A DNA stretch of 64,000 nt from assembly GCF_014202115.1 (NCBI RefSeq), contig NZ_JACHFW010000005.1, positions 176,479 through 240,478 on the forward strand, in the 5' to 3' direction. Both the position numbers and the translations under genes were made by a program. The DNA is from Catenibacillus scindens. GTDB lineage: Bacteria > Bacillota > Clostridia > Lachnospirales > Lachnospiraceae. Below the pieces are notes generated by a model. That model did not search any database and was not told the DNA's origin. It saw only the letters and a program-made list of their open reading frames with translations. This document shows, in pieces, positions 16,549-26,063 of this stretch (positions within the stretch are counted from its first letter, which is position 1; the number at the start of each line of letters is the position of its first letter).

Positions 16549-17090
16549 ATCGCATCCCCCTTCTGTATTTCCTGAATAATCGGTTCCAATGCGCAAAAAT
16601 CCGTGAAATCCACCTGTTTTCCATAAGTTTCTATGAGCGCCCTATTTTCTGCCGTTTGTTTTTCCAGGGGCGTCCTGTGCAAGGATTGGTATAACAGTTT
16701 CATCATCATCCGGTGACCAAAAGAGAGCTTTTGATAATTTATTCCACCGCGAAGATGGAAAACCTTCGCTCTTTCAATCAGTTCCGGGGAAAGCTGCTTT
16801 TGCAGAGAAGTATGGATATTGTCCCGGTTTTCTGATTCCTTAGGGTCGGCCAGCCCAACTGTAACTAGGATCAGCTTTTGTCCATCCTGAATGGAAAAGC
16901 CCCTCAAGGTTTTCGCCAGGCCCACGACGCCCCCCGCATACAGGCCGCCCATATAGATAATCGTGTGCATCCCTGAAAGATCCGGAGCCTCCTTATAGCA
17001 AACTGCCGCAATATTTGTCAGCTCAGACAGTTGTTTCGCATACCGATATGTACTCCCATATTGGCTTCCATAAATAATAATCTGATTCAT
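16545..17090 (-). CDS. Flavodoxin-domain protein
   Basis: 181-residue cytoplasmic flavodoxin-fold protein. The FMN phosphate loop is GSQYGSTYRYAKQL at residues 8-21, and YMGGLYAGGVVG and VTVGLADPKES supply the isoalloxazine-side loops. The later part (GHRMMMKLLYQSLHRTPLEK) is a helical extension like that of HemG-type and Flavodoxin_5 proteins. ATG at 17090 with AAAGGAG. First gene of a two-gene unit with the membrane protein downstream. A dyad at 17145-17172 directly abuts its -10 box and is a possible operator. Confidence 0.8.
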   Translation of the reverse strand: MNQIIIYGSQYGSTYRYAKQLSELTNIAAVCYKEAPDLSGMHTIIYMGGLYAGGVVGLAKTLRGFSIQDGQKLILVTVGLADPKESENRDNIHTSLQKQLSPELIERAKVFHLRGGINYQKLSFGHRMMMKLLYQSLHRTPLEKQTAENRALIETYGKQVDFTDFCALEPIIQEIQKGDAI

Positions 17091-17137
17091 TGCTGTTCTC
17101 CTTTTAACATGTCCATAAATCCCTTATTTTTCCTATA

Positions 17138-17172
17138 ATTATACAGCGGGCAGCATTAAGAGGCTACCCGCT
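17138..17172 (-). promoter_or_regulatory. Possible -10 box and dyad upstream of the flavodoxin gene
   Basis: TATAAT on the minus strand at 17143-17138 is directly preceded by an imperfect inverted repeat, AGCGGGCAGC (17145-17154) and GCTACCCGCT (17163-17172). No TTGACA-like -35 is present; the dyad takes its place, as in activator-controlled promoters. The rest of 17173-17379 shows only short hairpins and no gene. Confidence 0.45.
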
Positions 17173-17371
17173 ATCGGTAAAAATCATGTAAAATATCCAG
17201 TTCATCCAAGAATAGCATTTACCCATCCGTCCTTATTTATCTTTTGTAAACACAGGATTCCACTTATTTAAAGTTTGTTGACATATATTCCTCCTCATTT
17301 TCAGAGGAATCCTGTACTTAAAGTACAGCCAAAAAAGCGTTATATTTCAATGGCATTTTCAGATTGGAATA

Positions 17372-17562
17372 CTAAAATAGTAACTATTCAGCCATGCATC
17401 TCGGATTCTCGCAGCTAACGCAGCTTTACCGCCGCTTGCGCGGCTGAATCCTCGCTTATGGCTAAACGCCATATGTCTGGGTTAATAAAAAATCCTCTGC
17501 AAGTAAACTTGCGCCGTATTTTTTATTAACCCAGCCGCATGGCGGAATAGTTACCTAAAATA
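17372..17562. mobile_element. MITE-like element, full copy A, with 8-bp target duplication
   Basis: 175-bp non-coding element (17380-17554) with terminal inverted repeats GTAACTATTCAGCCATGC and its complement with one mismatch. It is flanked on both sides by the identical 8-mer CTAAAATA (17372-17379 and 17555-17562), a target-site duplication. It has an internal AT-rich palindrome around TCCTCTGCAAGTAAACTTGC. A copy in opposite orientation with the same internal sequence is at 48173-48345. No transposase is encoded, so it would have moved in trans. It landed in the T tract after the hydratase terminator. Confidence 0.88.
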
Positions 17563-17600
17563 AGGGGAAAAGCTGCGGACTTTTCCCCCTTATTTTTTTA
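17562..17600. terminator. Terminator after the aconitase-family gene
   Basis: AAGGGGAAAAG and CTTTTCCCCCTT form a stem around a 7-base loop, with seven T on the plus side and a TTATTTTAG tail on the minus side. It ends the leftward hydratase transcript and may work in both directions. Confidence 0.75.
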
Positions 17601-17610
17601 CTGTATTTAA

Positions 17611-19899
17611 TTAATCCCTGTAATAATTAATCAGGCAGCCTTTCAGAATGATCTCCCGCTCATCATCGGTAAGATCGCCAAGGCGAAGTGTAAATTCAGA
17701 CAGGCCATTTTCTCCCACAACATAAGCCTTCACCTGAGACGCCTTGTCCAAAATAGCCTGGCGGATGGCCGGAATAAACAGGTAATCGCCGTTCTTAAAG
17801 GGCAGATCGCCGGTGTCAATAAGGAATGGCAGCATACCCCAGTTAATCAGGTTGGAGCGGTAACGCTTTGTAGCGTACTCGTTGGCAATATTGGCCCAGC
17901 CGCCAAGAACTTTCTGGCAGGAAGCCGCTTGCTCGCGGGCAGAACCATCGCCCGGCTTCACAGCAAAGATCGTGCTTCCAATACCGGTGTTTTCGTTGGA
18001 AACCTCCGGATAAGCCGCCCTGATAGCCGCAAGAACAGGAGCAATCTCTTCAAAGCCTTCTTCCGGAGCCTTGCCTTCCACTCTTGCCTTTTCTGCTTTC
18101 TGGACAGCCTTGGCCCGGCCCACATATGCCGGATCTTTTCTGGAGAGAGCAAACTCTGCCAGTCCTAAAGGATTAGAACGGTAGGAGGATGTCTCGCCGG
18201 ATGGGATCAGCTCGTCGGTTGTTGTCACCGGATCATGGATCTCAGAAACCACTTTCAGCACAAGGTTGTCTGTCAATGCTTCCATTGCCGGCCAGTCTTT
18301 AATATTGGGACCGAACTTGATCTCAACACTCGGATCAGCCACACCCTTACTGTCGAATACGCGGTTGTCATAAATGCGCTTGTCAAAGAAATATTTCGGT
18401 TTTGTATAATTTACATCAAAATCGGTAGCTGCTGTCAGGTAGCCTTTATTGGCTGCTGTGGCGGCGATAGAACGGGCGTCCATTAAAGCGACAGAAGCAA
18501 TCTGGCCGCTTTGAAGCTTGGAACCTTCACGGTTGGGGAAGTTACGTGTAGAGTGACGGATACTTAACCCATTGTTAGCCGGTGTATCGCCAGCGCCAAA
18601 GCATGGACCACAGAAAGCGGTTTTAACAATAGCGCCGCACTCCATTAATGTGGCCACTGCGCCGTTTTTAACCAGTTCCATATAAATCGGAGTACTTGCC
18701 GGATATACACTTAACGTAAACTCATCCGGACCAATGCTGGAGCCTTTAAGAATATCAGCAGCGTCACAGATATTTTCAAATCCGCCGCCGGCGCAGCCAG
18801 CGATAATTCCCTGCTCCACATAAAGTTTTCCGTTGTGAACTTTATCTTTAAGCGTAAAGTCCACAGCGCCGTCAAGGCTGACAAGAGCTTTCTTCTCACA
18901 GTCATCCAGAATATCCATTAAGTTGGCATTTAATTCTTCGATAGTGTAGGTGTTGCTTGGGTGGAACGGCATAGCGATCATTGGGCGAATCGTACTCAGG
19001 TCGATCTCGATCATGCCGTCATAGTAAGCCACATTGCCCGGATTCAATTCTTTATAATCTTCCGGACGGTAGTGGATCTCATAAAATTCTTTCACAGCGT
19101 CATCAGTTTTCCAGATAGAAGACAGACATGTAGTTTCTGTAGTCATAACATCCACGCCGATACGGAAATCCACGCTGAGATTTTCAACACCTGGGCCCAC
19201 AAACTCCATCACTTTATTGTTGACATAGCCGTTGGCAAAAACTTCGCCGATAATGGCCAGGGCAACGTCCTGAGGGCCAACGCCTGGGATAGGTTTTCCG
19301 GTCATATAAACACCCACGACGCCAGGCATATTAATATCGTAAGTTTTATTTAAAAGCTGTTTTACAAGTTCCGGTCCACCCTCTCCGATGGCCATAGTAC
19401 CAAGGGCGCCGTAACGTGTATGGCTGTCTGATCCTAAGATCATCTTTCCGCCGCCGGCCAGCATCTCACGGGCAAACTGGTGGATAACCGCCTGATGGGG
19501 AGGTACGAATACGCCGCCGTATTTCTTCGCACAGGTCAGGCCAAACATATGGTCATCCTCGTTAATAGTTCCGCCTACGGCACAGAGACTGTTGTGACAG
19601 TTGGTCAGAACGTAAGGCATAGGGAATTTTTCAAGGCCGGACGCTCTGGCTGTCTGGATAATACCTACATAAGTGATATCATGGGATGTAAGTTTATCAA
19701 AGCGGATCTTTAACTTCTTCATATCCGAGGATGTATTATGGTCTTTTAAAATGCCATAAGCCATGGTCTGCTGGGCCGCTTCCTCTTTTGTCACAGAACA
19801 TCCTGTTTTTGCGGCTATGGCCTGAGCAGCCTCAGGGCTATCGTCTACGATTTCCATGCCATTTAACAAATATGCTCCGCCATTATGTAATTTAATCAT
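17611..19899 (-). CDS. Aconitase-family hydratase
   Basis: 762-residue [4Fe-4S] hydro-lyase of the aconitase superfamily. Cluster ligands are visible as the isolated Cys in [13 protein letters not shown] and the pair in [12 protein letters not shown]. Other signatures are [20 protein letters not shown], the domain-4 part [13 protein letters not shown], and NFPNREG. Family members convert citrate to isocitrate or hydrate related acids; in many anaerobes proteins of this type are called simply hydratase, so citrate is not certain. The start at 19899 has AAAGGAGG; the long upstream extension to 20037 is not supported. Single-gene unit; no isocitrate dehydrogenase or citrate synthase gene is next to it. 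Confidence 0.85.
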   Translation of the reverse strand: MIKLHNGGAYLLNGMEIVDDSPEAAQAIAAKTGCSVTKEEAAQQTMAYGILKDHNTSSDMKKLKIRFDKLTSHDITYVGIIQTARASGLEKFPMPYVLTNCHNSLCAVGGTINEDDHMFGLTCAKKYGGVFVPPHQAVIHQFAREMLAGGGKMILGSDSHTRYGALGTMAIGEGGPELVKQLLNKTYDINMPGVVGVYMTGKPIPGVGPQDVALAIIGEVFANGYVNNKVMEFVGPGVENLSVDFRIGVDVMTTETTCLSSIWKTDDAVKEFYEIHYRPEDYKELNPGNVAYYDGMIEIDLSTIRPMIAMPFHPSNTYTIEELNANLMDILDDCEKKALVSLDGAVDFTLKDKVHNGKLYVEQGIIAGCAGGGFENICDAADILKGSSIGPDEFTLSVYPASTPIYMELVKNGAVATLMECGAIVKTAFCGPCFGAGDTPANNGLSIRHSTRNFPNREGSKLQSGQIASVALMDARSIAATAANKGYLTAATDFDVNYTKPKYFFDKRIYDNRVFDSKGVADPSVEIKFGPNIKDWPAMEALTDNLVLKVVSEIHDPVTTTDELIPSGETSSYRSNPLGLAEFALSRKDPAYVGRAKAVQKAEKARVEGKAPEEGFEEIAPVLAAIRAAYPEVSNENTGIGSTIFAVKPGDGSAREQAASCQKVLGGWANIANEYATKRYRSNLINWGMLPFLIDTGDLPFKNGDYLFIPAIRQAILDKASQVKAYVVGENGLSEFTLRLGDLTDDEREIILKGCLINYYRD

Positions 19900-20082
19900 T
19901 TGGGGACCTCCTTTAAGAAATTGATCGCGGCAGCTTGTCCCGTCACACATCATAGTCCGGACAATATAGCCGCAAAGATTGTATACAAGAATGCAATACT
20001 TATCTACTATTATACTGACCTTCAATTGTTTTTGCAACCCTTAATTCCCGGTATCTCTTTAGGAAACAGTTGTTAGCTACTG

Positions 20083-20116
20083 TTCACTGGCAAGCCAGCG
20101 AACAGCAACTTTCGCA
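20083..20116. other. Hairpin upstream of the hydratase gene
   Basis: CTGTTCACTGGC and GCCAGCGAACAG pair with a short loop, between the divergent hydratase and isomerase genes. It has no T tract next to it. It resembles the small palindromes scattered through this window. Confidence 0.4.
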
Positions 20117-20237
20117 GGCTTATTTAAAGTTATAGTGCAAACGTTTATAAAATTTATTGCTTATTTACCTCAATAAAAATATAATAATAGTCACAGGCAA
20201 ACATTCCTGCCTTAAATATTTTTCAGGAGGTATTTTT

Positions 20238-21119
20238 ATGCAGATCGGAATTGGTACATACTCATTTGGGGGAATCGCCAGCTATCTGGGATTAGGGCCC
20301 TCGCTTTTGGACAAATTTAAAACTATCCGGGATCTGGGATTTAACTGTGTTGAGCTTTTGCCGGCGGACCTTGACAATGACGTGGAGGACATAAAAAGAT
20401 GGCTTGAGGAAACCGGCCTTGAAGTCACATCTGTCCACGCAAAGCCCACGGAAGAGATCGTTAAGAAGATGGCCGCCCTTGGAGGAAAAGCAGTAATCTG
20501 GGCAGGCACACCGTTTTGCAATAAACAGGAAGCCATTGAAGTGGCCCATGAATTAGACGCCATGGCCGATATGGCCAGGCCCTACGGCATTAAGATCGGC
20601 TATCACAATCACAGCCAGGAATTTTATTTTGACGAGGGCAAATGCCTTTTAGAGCATCTGCTGGATAACAGTACCAAATGCTTTTCCCAGTTAGACTGCG
20701 GATGGGCCATGAACGGCGGCATGTATCCGCCTTATTTTATCCGCAAATACAAAAACCGTATTCTCTCCATCCATGTAAAAGAAAACAGCAAAGTATCCGG
20801 TCCCGGCCCCCGGCCGGCCTCCCGCTATGACCAGCAGCCGGACCCGGCCGCAGCTTTTGGCAATATTATGGAAAAATCTGTTGAAGAGCGCCAGAAGATC
20901 CTTGAGGAGATCGAGCGGGCCAACGCGGCAAATTCAGAGCCTTTCCAGGCACAGTGCAAAATGGGCGCGCCCGAATCCAACATAGATTGGAAAGAAATAA
21001 AAAAAGCCCTGGATGAGCAGGACTTTGACGCTTTCTGGATCGTTGAGCGCGAAGGCTTTTACGATGAACACGATAAATGTATCGCGCAGGACTGCGCATG
21101 GCTGAAAGAAAACCTTTAG
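20238..21119 (+). CDS. Sugar phosphate isomerase/epimerase-like TIM-barrel protein
   Basis: 293-residue AP-endonuclease-2-type TIM barrel. Likely metal ligands are the Glu in FNCVELLPAD, the His/Asn in KIGYHNHSQEFYF, the Asp in SQLDCGWAMNGG, the His in ILSIHVKENS and the Glu in FWIVEREGFY. Members isomerise or dehydrate sugars and inositols, so the exact reaction is open. The start at 20238 has CAGGAGG eight bases upstream, unlike the frame start at 20157. Monocistronic. It is only distantly like the paired proteins at 48.5-50.8 kb, which are longer and have different motifs. Confidence 0.8.
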   Translation: MQIGIGTYSFGGIASYLGLGPSLLDKFKTIRDLGFNCVELLPADLDNDVEDIKRWLEETGLEVTSVHAKPTEEIVKKMAALGGKAVIWAGTPFCNKQEAIEVAHELDAMADMARPYGIKIGYHNHSQEFYFDEGKCLLEHLLDNSTKCFSQLDCGWAMNGGMYPPYFIRKYKNRILSIHVKENSKVSGPGPRPASRYDQQPDPAAAFGNIMEKSVEERQKILEEIERANAANSEPFQAQCKMGAPESNIDWKEIKKALDEQDFDAFWIVEREGFYDEHDKCIAQDCAWLKENL

Positions 21120-21485
21120 CCGCTCAAGAGAAGCTGGACAAACTTCCCATCATCAGATAGTCAAGGGAAATTCCCCCGCTCTGATAATAGTTCGGGGCGG
21201 CAGCACGCCTTGCTGTCGCCCCCTTGATTTGCCTGGCAGCAAAAGCGGGCAGGGCGGCGGGCTTTGCTATTCCGTTATCTCTTTCAGCTATTGTCAAAGG
21301 AAATGTAGATAGTTAGACTATTGGGTATGTAGCTGCCGCTGAGATTGTTAAAATAATCACAAAATAAGCAAAACGGGGCAAAATGTGGCATATTGAGGCC
21401 GTCAAAAGTAGTAAAAACGTAGTAAGAATGGGGGTGTTACTACTGTTACTGACATTCATCTTTCGGCTATATAACTGTTATATTT
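21120..21485. other. 366-bp gene-free stretch at the left edge of the AT-rich island
   Basis: No open frame of note. A 12-bp hairpin (21194-21205 with 21211-21222, one G-U pair) lies in a GC-rich part. Base composition shifts from GC-rich to AT-rich at about 21300, which may mark the island boundary. No attachment-site repeat matching the integrase side at 23.4-23.8 kb could be found by eye. Confidence 0.5.
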
Positions 21486-23234
21486 TTAATTCTCGTCAAG
21501 AAGTGCATTACTATGCATAAATTCAATAAAACTAAAAATAATCTTTGCGTTTCTTTGAGCAATATCGGCCTCTGTAAAATCACATACATTTTCCGCCAAT
21601 TCAAGAAGTTCTTTTATCCTGGTTCCCGCTTTTTTTTGTTTCCGACTATTTTCAAATCCAATATAGTATTTTACTTTATCACTAAAACGATAATCGGAAG
21701 CACGAATATTAATCCTCTTTTCAAGCAATACTTTATTTCCAAGCGATTCCAGATTTCTTGGATTTGACAGAGAATGTTCTTTATCCTGTCTGTTTTTAGA
21801 AAAGATATGCTCAATTTCTAACGTTGTCTCTAATGAAAGAAGTTCTTGTTCAGGATTCTGAAAAGCCCACCATGTTAATATTGATTTGGTAATTGCTCTA
21901 TTATTACTGAATACATAATTGTTAAATGCATTTTGTAGTTGTTGCGTTCCGAATTGATATTCCATAAAACTTACTGGCCTATCATTCACAACATTAATCA
22001 TTTCTGCAAAAACAGGAGTACGAAGCGCATTAACTCCTGGATTTGTAATAGCATATGCCCAAATAAATGCTGTGATCTTATTTAAAAATTTATAAAATTT
22101 TTCATCTTCCAGCATTCCCTGGCTATCTCGATTTGCCATGTAATAGACAGAGACAAAATAAGTCCACATACCATTAGGTGCATAATTAAGAACAAAAAGT
22201 TTCCTCAAAATACGATCCGAAAACCTTTCTATGCTCTGATTTTGTACATCATTCCAAAAATATGCTAAGTCAATCAAATTATCAAACGTCTGATCATTTT
22301 TTAATAGGGCATATGCATTTTTTTCATAAAATTTGCGAAGAGCCTCTGTTGTGGAAGATTTAATCCCCTGCTTAGCTCTTTCATAATACATATATCTTGT
22401 AAAAAGTTCATCCATCGGGGTTCCTGTCATTGGATGAAATATAGAATCACAAAGAACCTCAAGTTCTTTCCAGCGCCGGATAAACTGCTCTTTCTCCCCT
22501 TTATTAGAGTAATATTTATAAAACTGTGCCTTGAAAATATCGGCATCTGAAAGTGGTTTTCCTCTGTCATTAAGTGTAGAGAAAATACGCAATGCTGTAT
22601 CCTGTGATTCAGCCTCTATGGGCAACAGTATACAGTTATTTATAATTCGTATCGGAAAAAAAGAAAACCAGTCTGGATAGGTGTTCAGAAATTCTGCGAT
22701 CTTCTGTTGAAAAAAGCGATAATTATTCGCATAACTGCTTTTTTCTTTTTCTGTTAACGTTCCCGTTTTTAAAATATTAAGGAATTCCTCTTTGTCTTTA
22801 TCTGTTGCAACTTCAGAATCAATTTTTAATGCACTTTTATCCGGATCTCCAAATTCATCTGTTTTCCAAATACATTGTTCAATAAATTTGCTTGTTTTAA
22901 CAGCTTTATCATTTCTCATACTGCCATATTTTTCATAAAAGGCACGAAGCAATAACATCAATGTAGTAAGGCGCTGCTGTCCATCGATAATTTCCATCTT
23001 CCCATCATCATTTTTAAAGGTAACAATCGGCCCCAGAAAATATTCATCACTCTCACTATTAAATTTATCACAATTACTTTCCGGGAAAGCGAACAAAAAA
23101 AGATCATCCCATAAAGTCTGGCACTCTTTTTCTCCCCATGCATATGGCCGTTGATAATCCGGAATTAAAAAATCTGATTTTTTATCACTGAACAGTGTAC
23201 GGACACTTTTTTGATCTATATTTAATTTTGACAT
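21486..23234 (-). CDS. DUF262/DUF1524 protein, GmrSD-like putative defence nuclease
   Basis: 582 residues. The N-terminal DUF262 domain has IPDYQRPYAWGEKECQTLWD (residues 24-43) and the DGQQRLTTLMLL motif, a ParB/Srx-like nucleotide-using fold. The C-terminal DUF1524 domain carries the His-Me/HNH motif EIEHIFSKNRQ near residue 475 and SLGNKVLLEKRINI. This arrangement is that of the Type IV restriction protein GmrSD and of phage-defence relatives that cut modified DNA. The coding region is clearly more AT-rich than its neighbours and stands beside an integrase remnant, so it was probably acquired by transfer. ATG at 23234 with AGGAGAGG. No methylase or partner gene is adjacent, so it acts alone or is an orphan. 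Confidence 0.85.
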   Translation of the reverse strand: MSKLNIDQKSVRTLFSDKKSDFLIPDYQRPYAWGEKECQTLWDDLFLFAFPESNCDKFNSESDEYFLGPIVTFKNDDGKMEIIDGQQRLTTLMLLLRAFYEKYGSMRNDKAVKTSKFIEQCIWKTDEFGDPDKSALKIDSEVATDKDKEEFLNILKTGTLTEKEKSSYANNYRFFQQKIAEFLNTYPDWFSFFPIRIINNCILLPIEAESQDTALRIFSTLNDRGKPLSDADIFKAQFYKYYSNKGEKEQFIRRWKELEVLCDSIFHPMTGTPMDELFTRYMYYERAKQGIKSSTTEALRKFYEKNAYALLKNDQTFDNLIDLAYFWNDVQNQSIERFSDRILRKLFVLNYAPNGMWTYFVSVYYMANRDSQGMLEDEKFYKFLNKITAFIWAYAITNPGVNALRTPVFAEMINVVNDRPVSFMEYQFGTQQLQNAFNNYVFSNNRAITKSILTWWAFQNPEQELLSLETTLEIEHIFSKNRQDKEHSLSNPRNLESLGNKVLLEKRINIRASDYRFSDKVKYYIGFENSRKQKKAGTRIKELLELAENVCDFTEADIAQRNAKIIFSFIEFMHSNALLDEN

Positions 23235-23365
23235 TTTCCTCTCCTATACCTGAAATTGTAGCTAAATGAATTTTCTTTCATGGACTCTGTTTACTATTCC
23301 GTCCATCACTTTCCCTAGTATATCAAAATATTCCCTCTTTTACCAGATTCTGTCTGCTAAGTTAT

Positions 23366-23396
23366 TAAAGAAAACGCCCTGCCGAAGCAGAGCGTC
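23366..23396 (-). terminator. Terminator between integrase remnant and DUF262 gene
   Basis: Minus strand: ACGCTCTGC, TTCG tetraloop, GCAGGGCGT, then TTTCTTT. It separates leftward transcription of the remnant from the DUF262 gene. Confidence 0.65.
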
Positions 23397-23467
23397 AGTG
23401 TATTCTTTCTTTAATTAAAGCGGATATTCGCAATCCACAGCTATTTTCAAATTGCCCGGAACATTTT

Positions 23468-23749
23468 CTATGAAACTGTCCCCTCTCCGTTTATCTTTTC
23501 CATTTCCTTTCTGGCATTCTCTAGTTCTTCCACCCACTTCAGCTCATCCACGGCATCATTCAGGTCCAGATGAGTATAGATGTTCAACATTACTCCAATA
23601 TCGCTATGCCTCATCAAATACTTGACCTGAGAAATCTTCTTCCCATTAAATGGCTCCTTTTTCATAAGGTTCTTCACAAATTTGTAATTCGCCAGGGTGT
23701 TCGGCTTTACCCCGGTTTTCGTTAACAGATACCTTTCTACCAGTTCCCT
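23468..23749 (-). pseudogene. Tyrosine recombinase (integrase) with a large internal deletion
   Basis: One frame of 93 codons joins two distant parts of a phage/ICE-type integrase. The first part, ELVERYLLTKTGVKPNTLAN with YKFVKNLMKKEPF, is the start of the core-binding domain. It runs directly into YLMRHSDIGVMLNIYTHLDL, the C-terminal catalytic box with the conserved His and the nucleophile-type Tyr. The middle of the catalytic domain with the first Arg is gone. A stop codon lies just before ELVERYLL, so the N-terminal arm domain is also missing. This marks the site of a former integrative element next to the DUF262 gene. Confidence 0.78.
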
Positions 23750-23791
23750 CTACAAAGAGCGTTGTATGGTTGACTGGCTCGGCTGGCTTTG

Positions 23792-24922
23792 CTATTTCAG
23801 TAAATTTGCCATTTCCTTCATATAGAGAGGAATATCCAATGCCTGTGGACAGTGTGCTGTGCAGTTTCCGCAGCCAATACAAGCCGTAGGCATTTTTTCT
23901 TCTGGTAATGCTTTCAAACGGAACAGTCGCCATGTTGCCATATCGCTGTTTCCTAACGCAGCGGCTTCATCGCGATAGTCATTGTAAGCAGACAGGAGCG
24001 AAGGTATATCCAATCCTTGCGGGCAATTGTCGCAGCAATACCGGCAGCCGGTACAGGGAACCGCTATCTTTTTGCGGAGTATACTGCTGATTTTTTCTAA
24101 CTTTGACAATTCTTCGCCGGTCAACTGATATTCTAAAGCCGCAGTGTTTACGTTTTCTTCTGTCTGCCGCATATCGGACATACCACTTAAAGCTACAGCT
24201 ACACCCGGCAGATTCATCACAAATCGAAGTGCCCATATAGCCGGGGAAACATCTGCCTTTTTGAGAAGCTGCAAACATTCTTCGGGTAAATTTGCCAGCA
24301 TACCGCCGTGGACAGGCTCCATAACCATAATAGGAATGCCCTGCTCTTTCAAAATTTCATATTGCTGCTTTGCGGTTCCTTGATACCAGTCATAGTAATT
24401 TAACTGGATCTGCACAAAATCCCAGCAGTTATGTTTGAGCAGTTCCCGCAGACAGTTCGGTGTACCGTGGAATGAAAATCCTAAATAATTGATTTTTCCC
24501 ATGCGCTTCTGTTCTTGAAAATAGGGGATACAACCGCAGGCTTTGTAATCTCTGGCTGTTAAGTCAGTGATTCCATGCAACAAATAGAAGTCGATATATT
24601 CTGTTTGGAGCCGGTTCATCTGTTGGGAGAACTGAGCTTCGTAATCGGGATTTGCCTGTACATTGAATTTATCCGCTATATAGAAGCTATCCCGCGGATA
24701 TTTAGAAAGGGCTCGTCCTAAAACCACTTCGGATTTGCCGCCGTGATAAATATAAGCCGTATCGTAGTAGTTTACGCCATGTGCCATACAATAGTCGATT
24801 ACTTCTTGCGCTTTTGGTTCGTCAATGGGGCCGGCAAATCCCGGTTCTGTCTGCGGCAACCGCATAGCACCCAATCCCAGTTTGGAAAGTTTTATATTAT
24901 CTTTGAATATCTCGTATCTCAT
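23792..24922 (-). CDS. Aldo/keto reductase with C-terminal 2x[4Fe-4S] domain (copy 1)
   Basis: 376 residues. The barrel part has the AKR tetrad: Asp and Tyr in YYDTAYIYHGGKSE, Lys in YIADKFNVQ, and His in FYLLHGITDL. The C-terminal 100 residues carry two Cys clusters, CTGCRYCCDNCPQ and CIGCGNCTAHCPQ, for low-potential Fe-S centres. Such fusions occur in clostridia and probably accept electrons from ferredoxin rather than only from NAD(P)H. ATG at 24922 with AAAGAG. A second copy is at 60930-62051; the two share layout but clearly differ in sequence. Its 3' end abuts the integrase remnant. Confidence 0.88.
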   Translation of the reverse strand: MRYEIFKDNIKLSKLGLGAMRLPQTEPGFAGPIDEPKAQEVIDYCMAHGVNYYDTAYIYHGGKSEVVLGRALSKYPRDSFYIADKFNVQANPDYEAQFSQQMNRLQTEYIDFYLLHGITDLTARDYKACGCIPYFQEQKRMGKINYLGFSFHGTPNCLRELLKHNCWDFVQIQLNYYDWYQGTAKQQYEILKEQGIPIMVMEPVHGGMLANLPEECLQLLKKADVSPAIWALRFVMNLPGVAVALSGMSDMRQTEENVNTAALEYQLTGEELSKLEKISSILRKKIAVPCTGCRYCCDNCPQGLDIPSLLSAYNDYRDEAAALGNSDMATWRLFRLKALPEEKMPTACIGCGNCTAHCPQALDIPLYMKEMANLLK

Positions 24923-24980
24923 AGTTTCTCTTTTTTAACGTTTGATTGCATCCCAACACATTTGAAAAACGACTTCTTTT

Positions 24981-25631
24981 TCACCCCTTTGCCGCCCCTG
25001 TAGATTTCAGCAGTGCCCGCACCGGGCTGGCCTCCGCGTCGGACAGCCTCAGAGGCAGACACATCATCTCATATCTTCCCGGAGTGACAGCCTCCAGACT
25101 TAATGTCTCGATCACCGGTATCCCCGCGCCAAGGATCGTCTTATGAACCCCGCCATCCCCGCTGCCCGCCGGCTCAATGGTGAGATAATCAATACCGATA
25201 CATTTTACCTCCATCCGGACAAGATATTTTGCCGCCTCCAAATCAATGGCTGCATAGTCTTTTAACAGTGTTTTTCCTTTAAAGCGCCGGCCATTGGACG
25301 TCTTAAACAAGAGCCGCTCTCCCGGATGAATATGGCAGCTTTTCAAAAACTCCAGGCCAATATCCTGTGGACTGTCCCCCAAAATATCATAGCCGATCAC
25401 CCGTACAGGGCCGTTGATCCTGTCAAGATCAATAAAATCCACACCGGCTCCACCGGGAACAAAGTGGAGAGGCGCATCCACATGAGTGCCGGTATGGCAT
25501 CCTAGGCTGATCTGGGAAACATTACAGTAATCTCCCTTTTCCATAGACGAACAAACCGTTCTTTCATACGGTGGATCTCCGGGATATATAAGCAATTTAT
25601 CATTGACCGGATAAGTCACATCTATCCACAT
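24981..25631 (-). CDS. Cyclase/kynurenine-formamidase-family hydrolase
   Basis: 216-residue metal-dependent hydrolase of the Cyclase family (PF04199 type). The metal-binding signature HxGTHxDxPxH appears as CHTGTHVDAPLHF near residue 43, and a second His is in GDGGVHKTIL. Members hydrolyse formylkynurenine or isatin-like amides; the substrate here is not known. The ATG at 25631 has GGGGGAGAG, and the gene begins two bases after the Fur-type gene stops. Last gene of a thioesterase-regulator-cyclase operon. Confidence 0.82.
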   Translation of the reverse strand: MWIDVTYPVNDKLLIYPGDPPYERTVCSSMEKGDYCNVSQISLGCHTGTHVDAPLHFVPGGAGVDFIDLDRINGPVRVIGYDILGDSPQDIGLEFLKSCHIHPGERLLFKTSNGRRFKGKTLLKDYAAIDLEAAKYLVRMEVKCIGIDYLTIEPAGSGDGGVHKTILGAGIPVIETLSLEAVTPGRYEMMCLPLRLSDAEASPVRALLKSTGAAKG

Positions 25632-25633
25632 AA

Positions 25634-26062
25634 CTACTCTCCCCCTTCTTTTATACGGCACTCCCGGCATAAACCGTAAAATACCGTCTTACTTTCATCC
25701 ACGCAAAAGCCCTCTTTTTCCATAGTCTGGCGGACAAATTCCCGAATCAGGGGATTTTCTACATGAAAAAGCTGTCCGCAGCATGTACACATCAGATGAC
25801 AGTGCTGCCGGCACTCCGGCTGATCGCCAATATATTGATAACAAGCCGGCACTTTATCCGATATGGTATATCTTCGGATCTGCCCTTCAGCCTCCAGCAC
25901 TTTTAAAAAACGGTAAACCGTCGCCTTTCCCACCGACTCGCCCTGGATGGACAGATCCGTCAAAATATCTTCCGCCCGTATATGGCCGCTGCCATGGGCT
26001 TTAATATATTCAAGAATCACCGCTTTCTGGTGGGTATTTCTCTGACATTTCTCTTCAGGCAT
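25634..26062 (-). CDS. Fur-family metal-dependent regulator
   Basis: 142 residues. The N-terminal winged helix (VGKATVYRFLKVLEAEGQI) has the family recognition helix. The C-terminal domain has the structural zinc pairs MCTCCGQ (CxxC) and GLCREC (CxxC), and a His-rich QHCHLMC. This is a Fur/Zur/PerR-type sensor; residues do not settle which metal or peroxide it senses. Starts one base after the thioesterase stop, so it is translated from the same mRNA. Placement inside an operon of metabolic enzymes is unusual for Fur proteins. Confidence 0.85.
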   Translation of the reverse strand: MPEEKCQRNTHQKAVILEYIKAHGSGHIRAEDILTDLSIQGESVGKATVYRFLKVLEAEGQIRRYTISDKVPACYQYIGDQPECRQHCHLMCTCCGQLFHVENPLIREFVRQTMEKEGFCVDESKTVFYGLCRECRIKEGGE

Positions 26063-26063
26063 C

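Noticed and set aside
23646..23933. 95-codon frame overlapping the aldo/keto reductase end
   Set aside because: A shadow frame; the integrase remnant and the reductase, in other frames, explain the same DNA.
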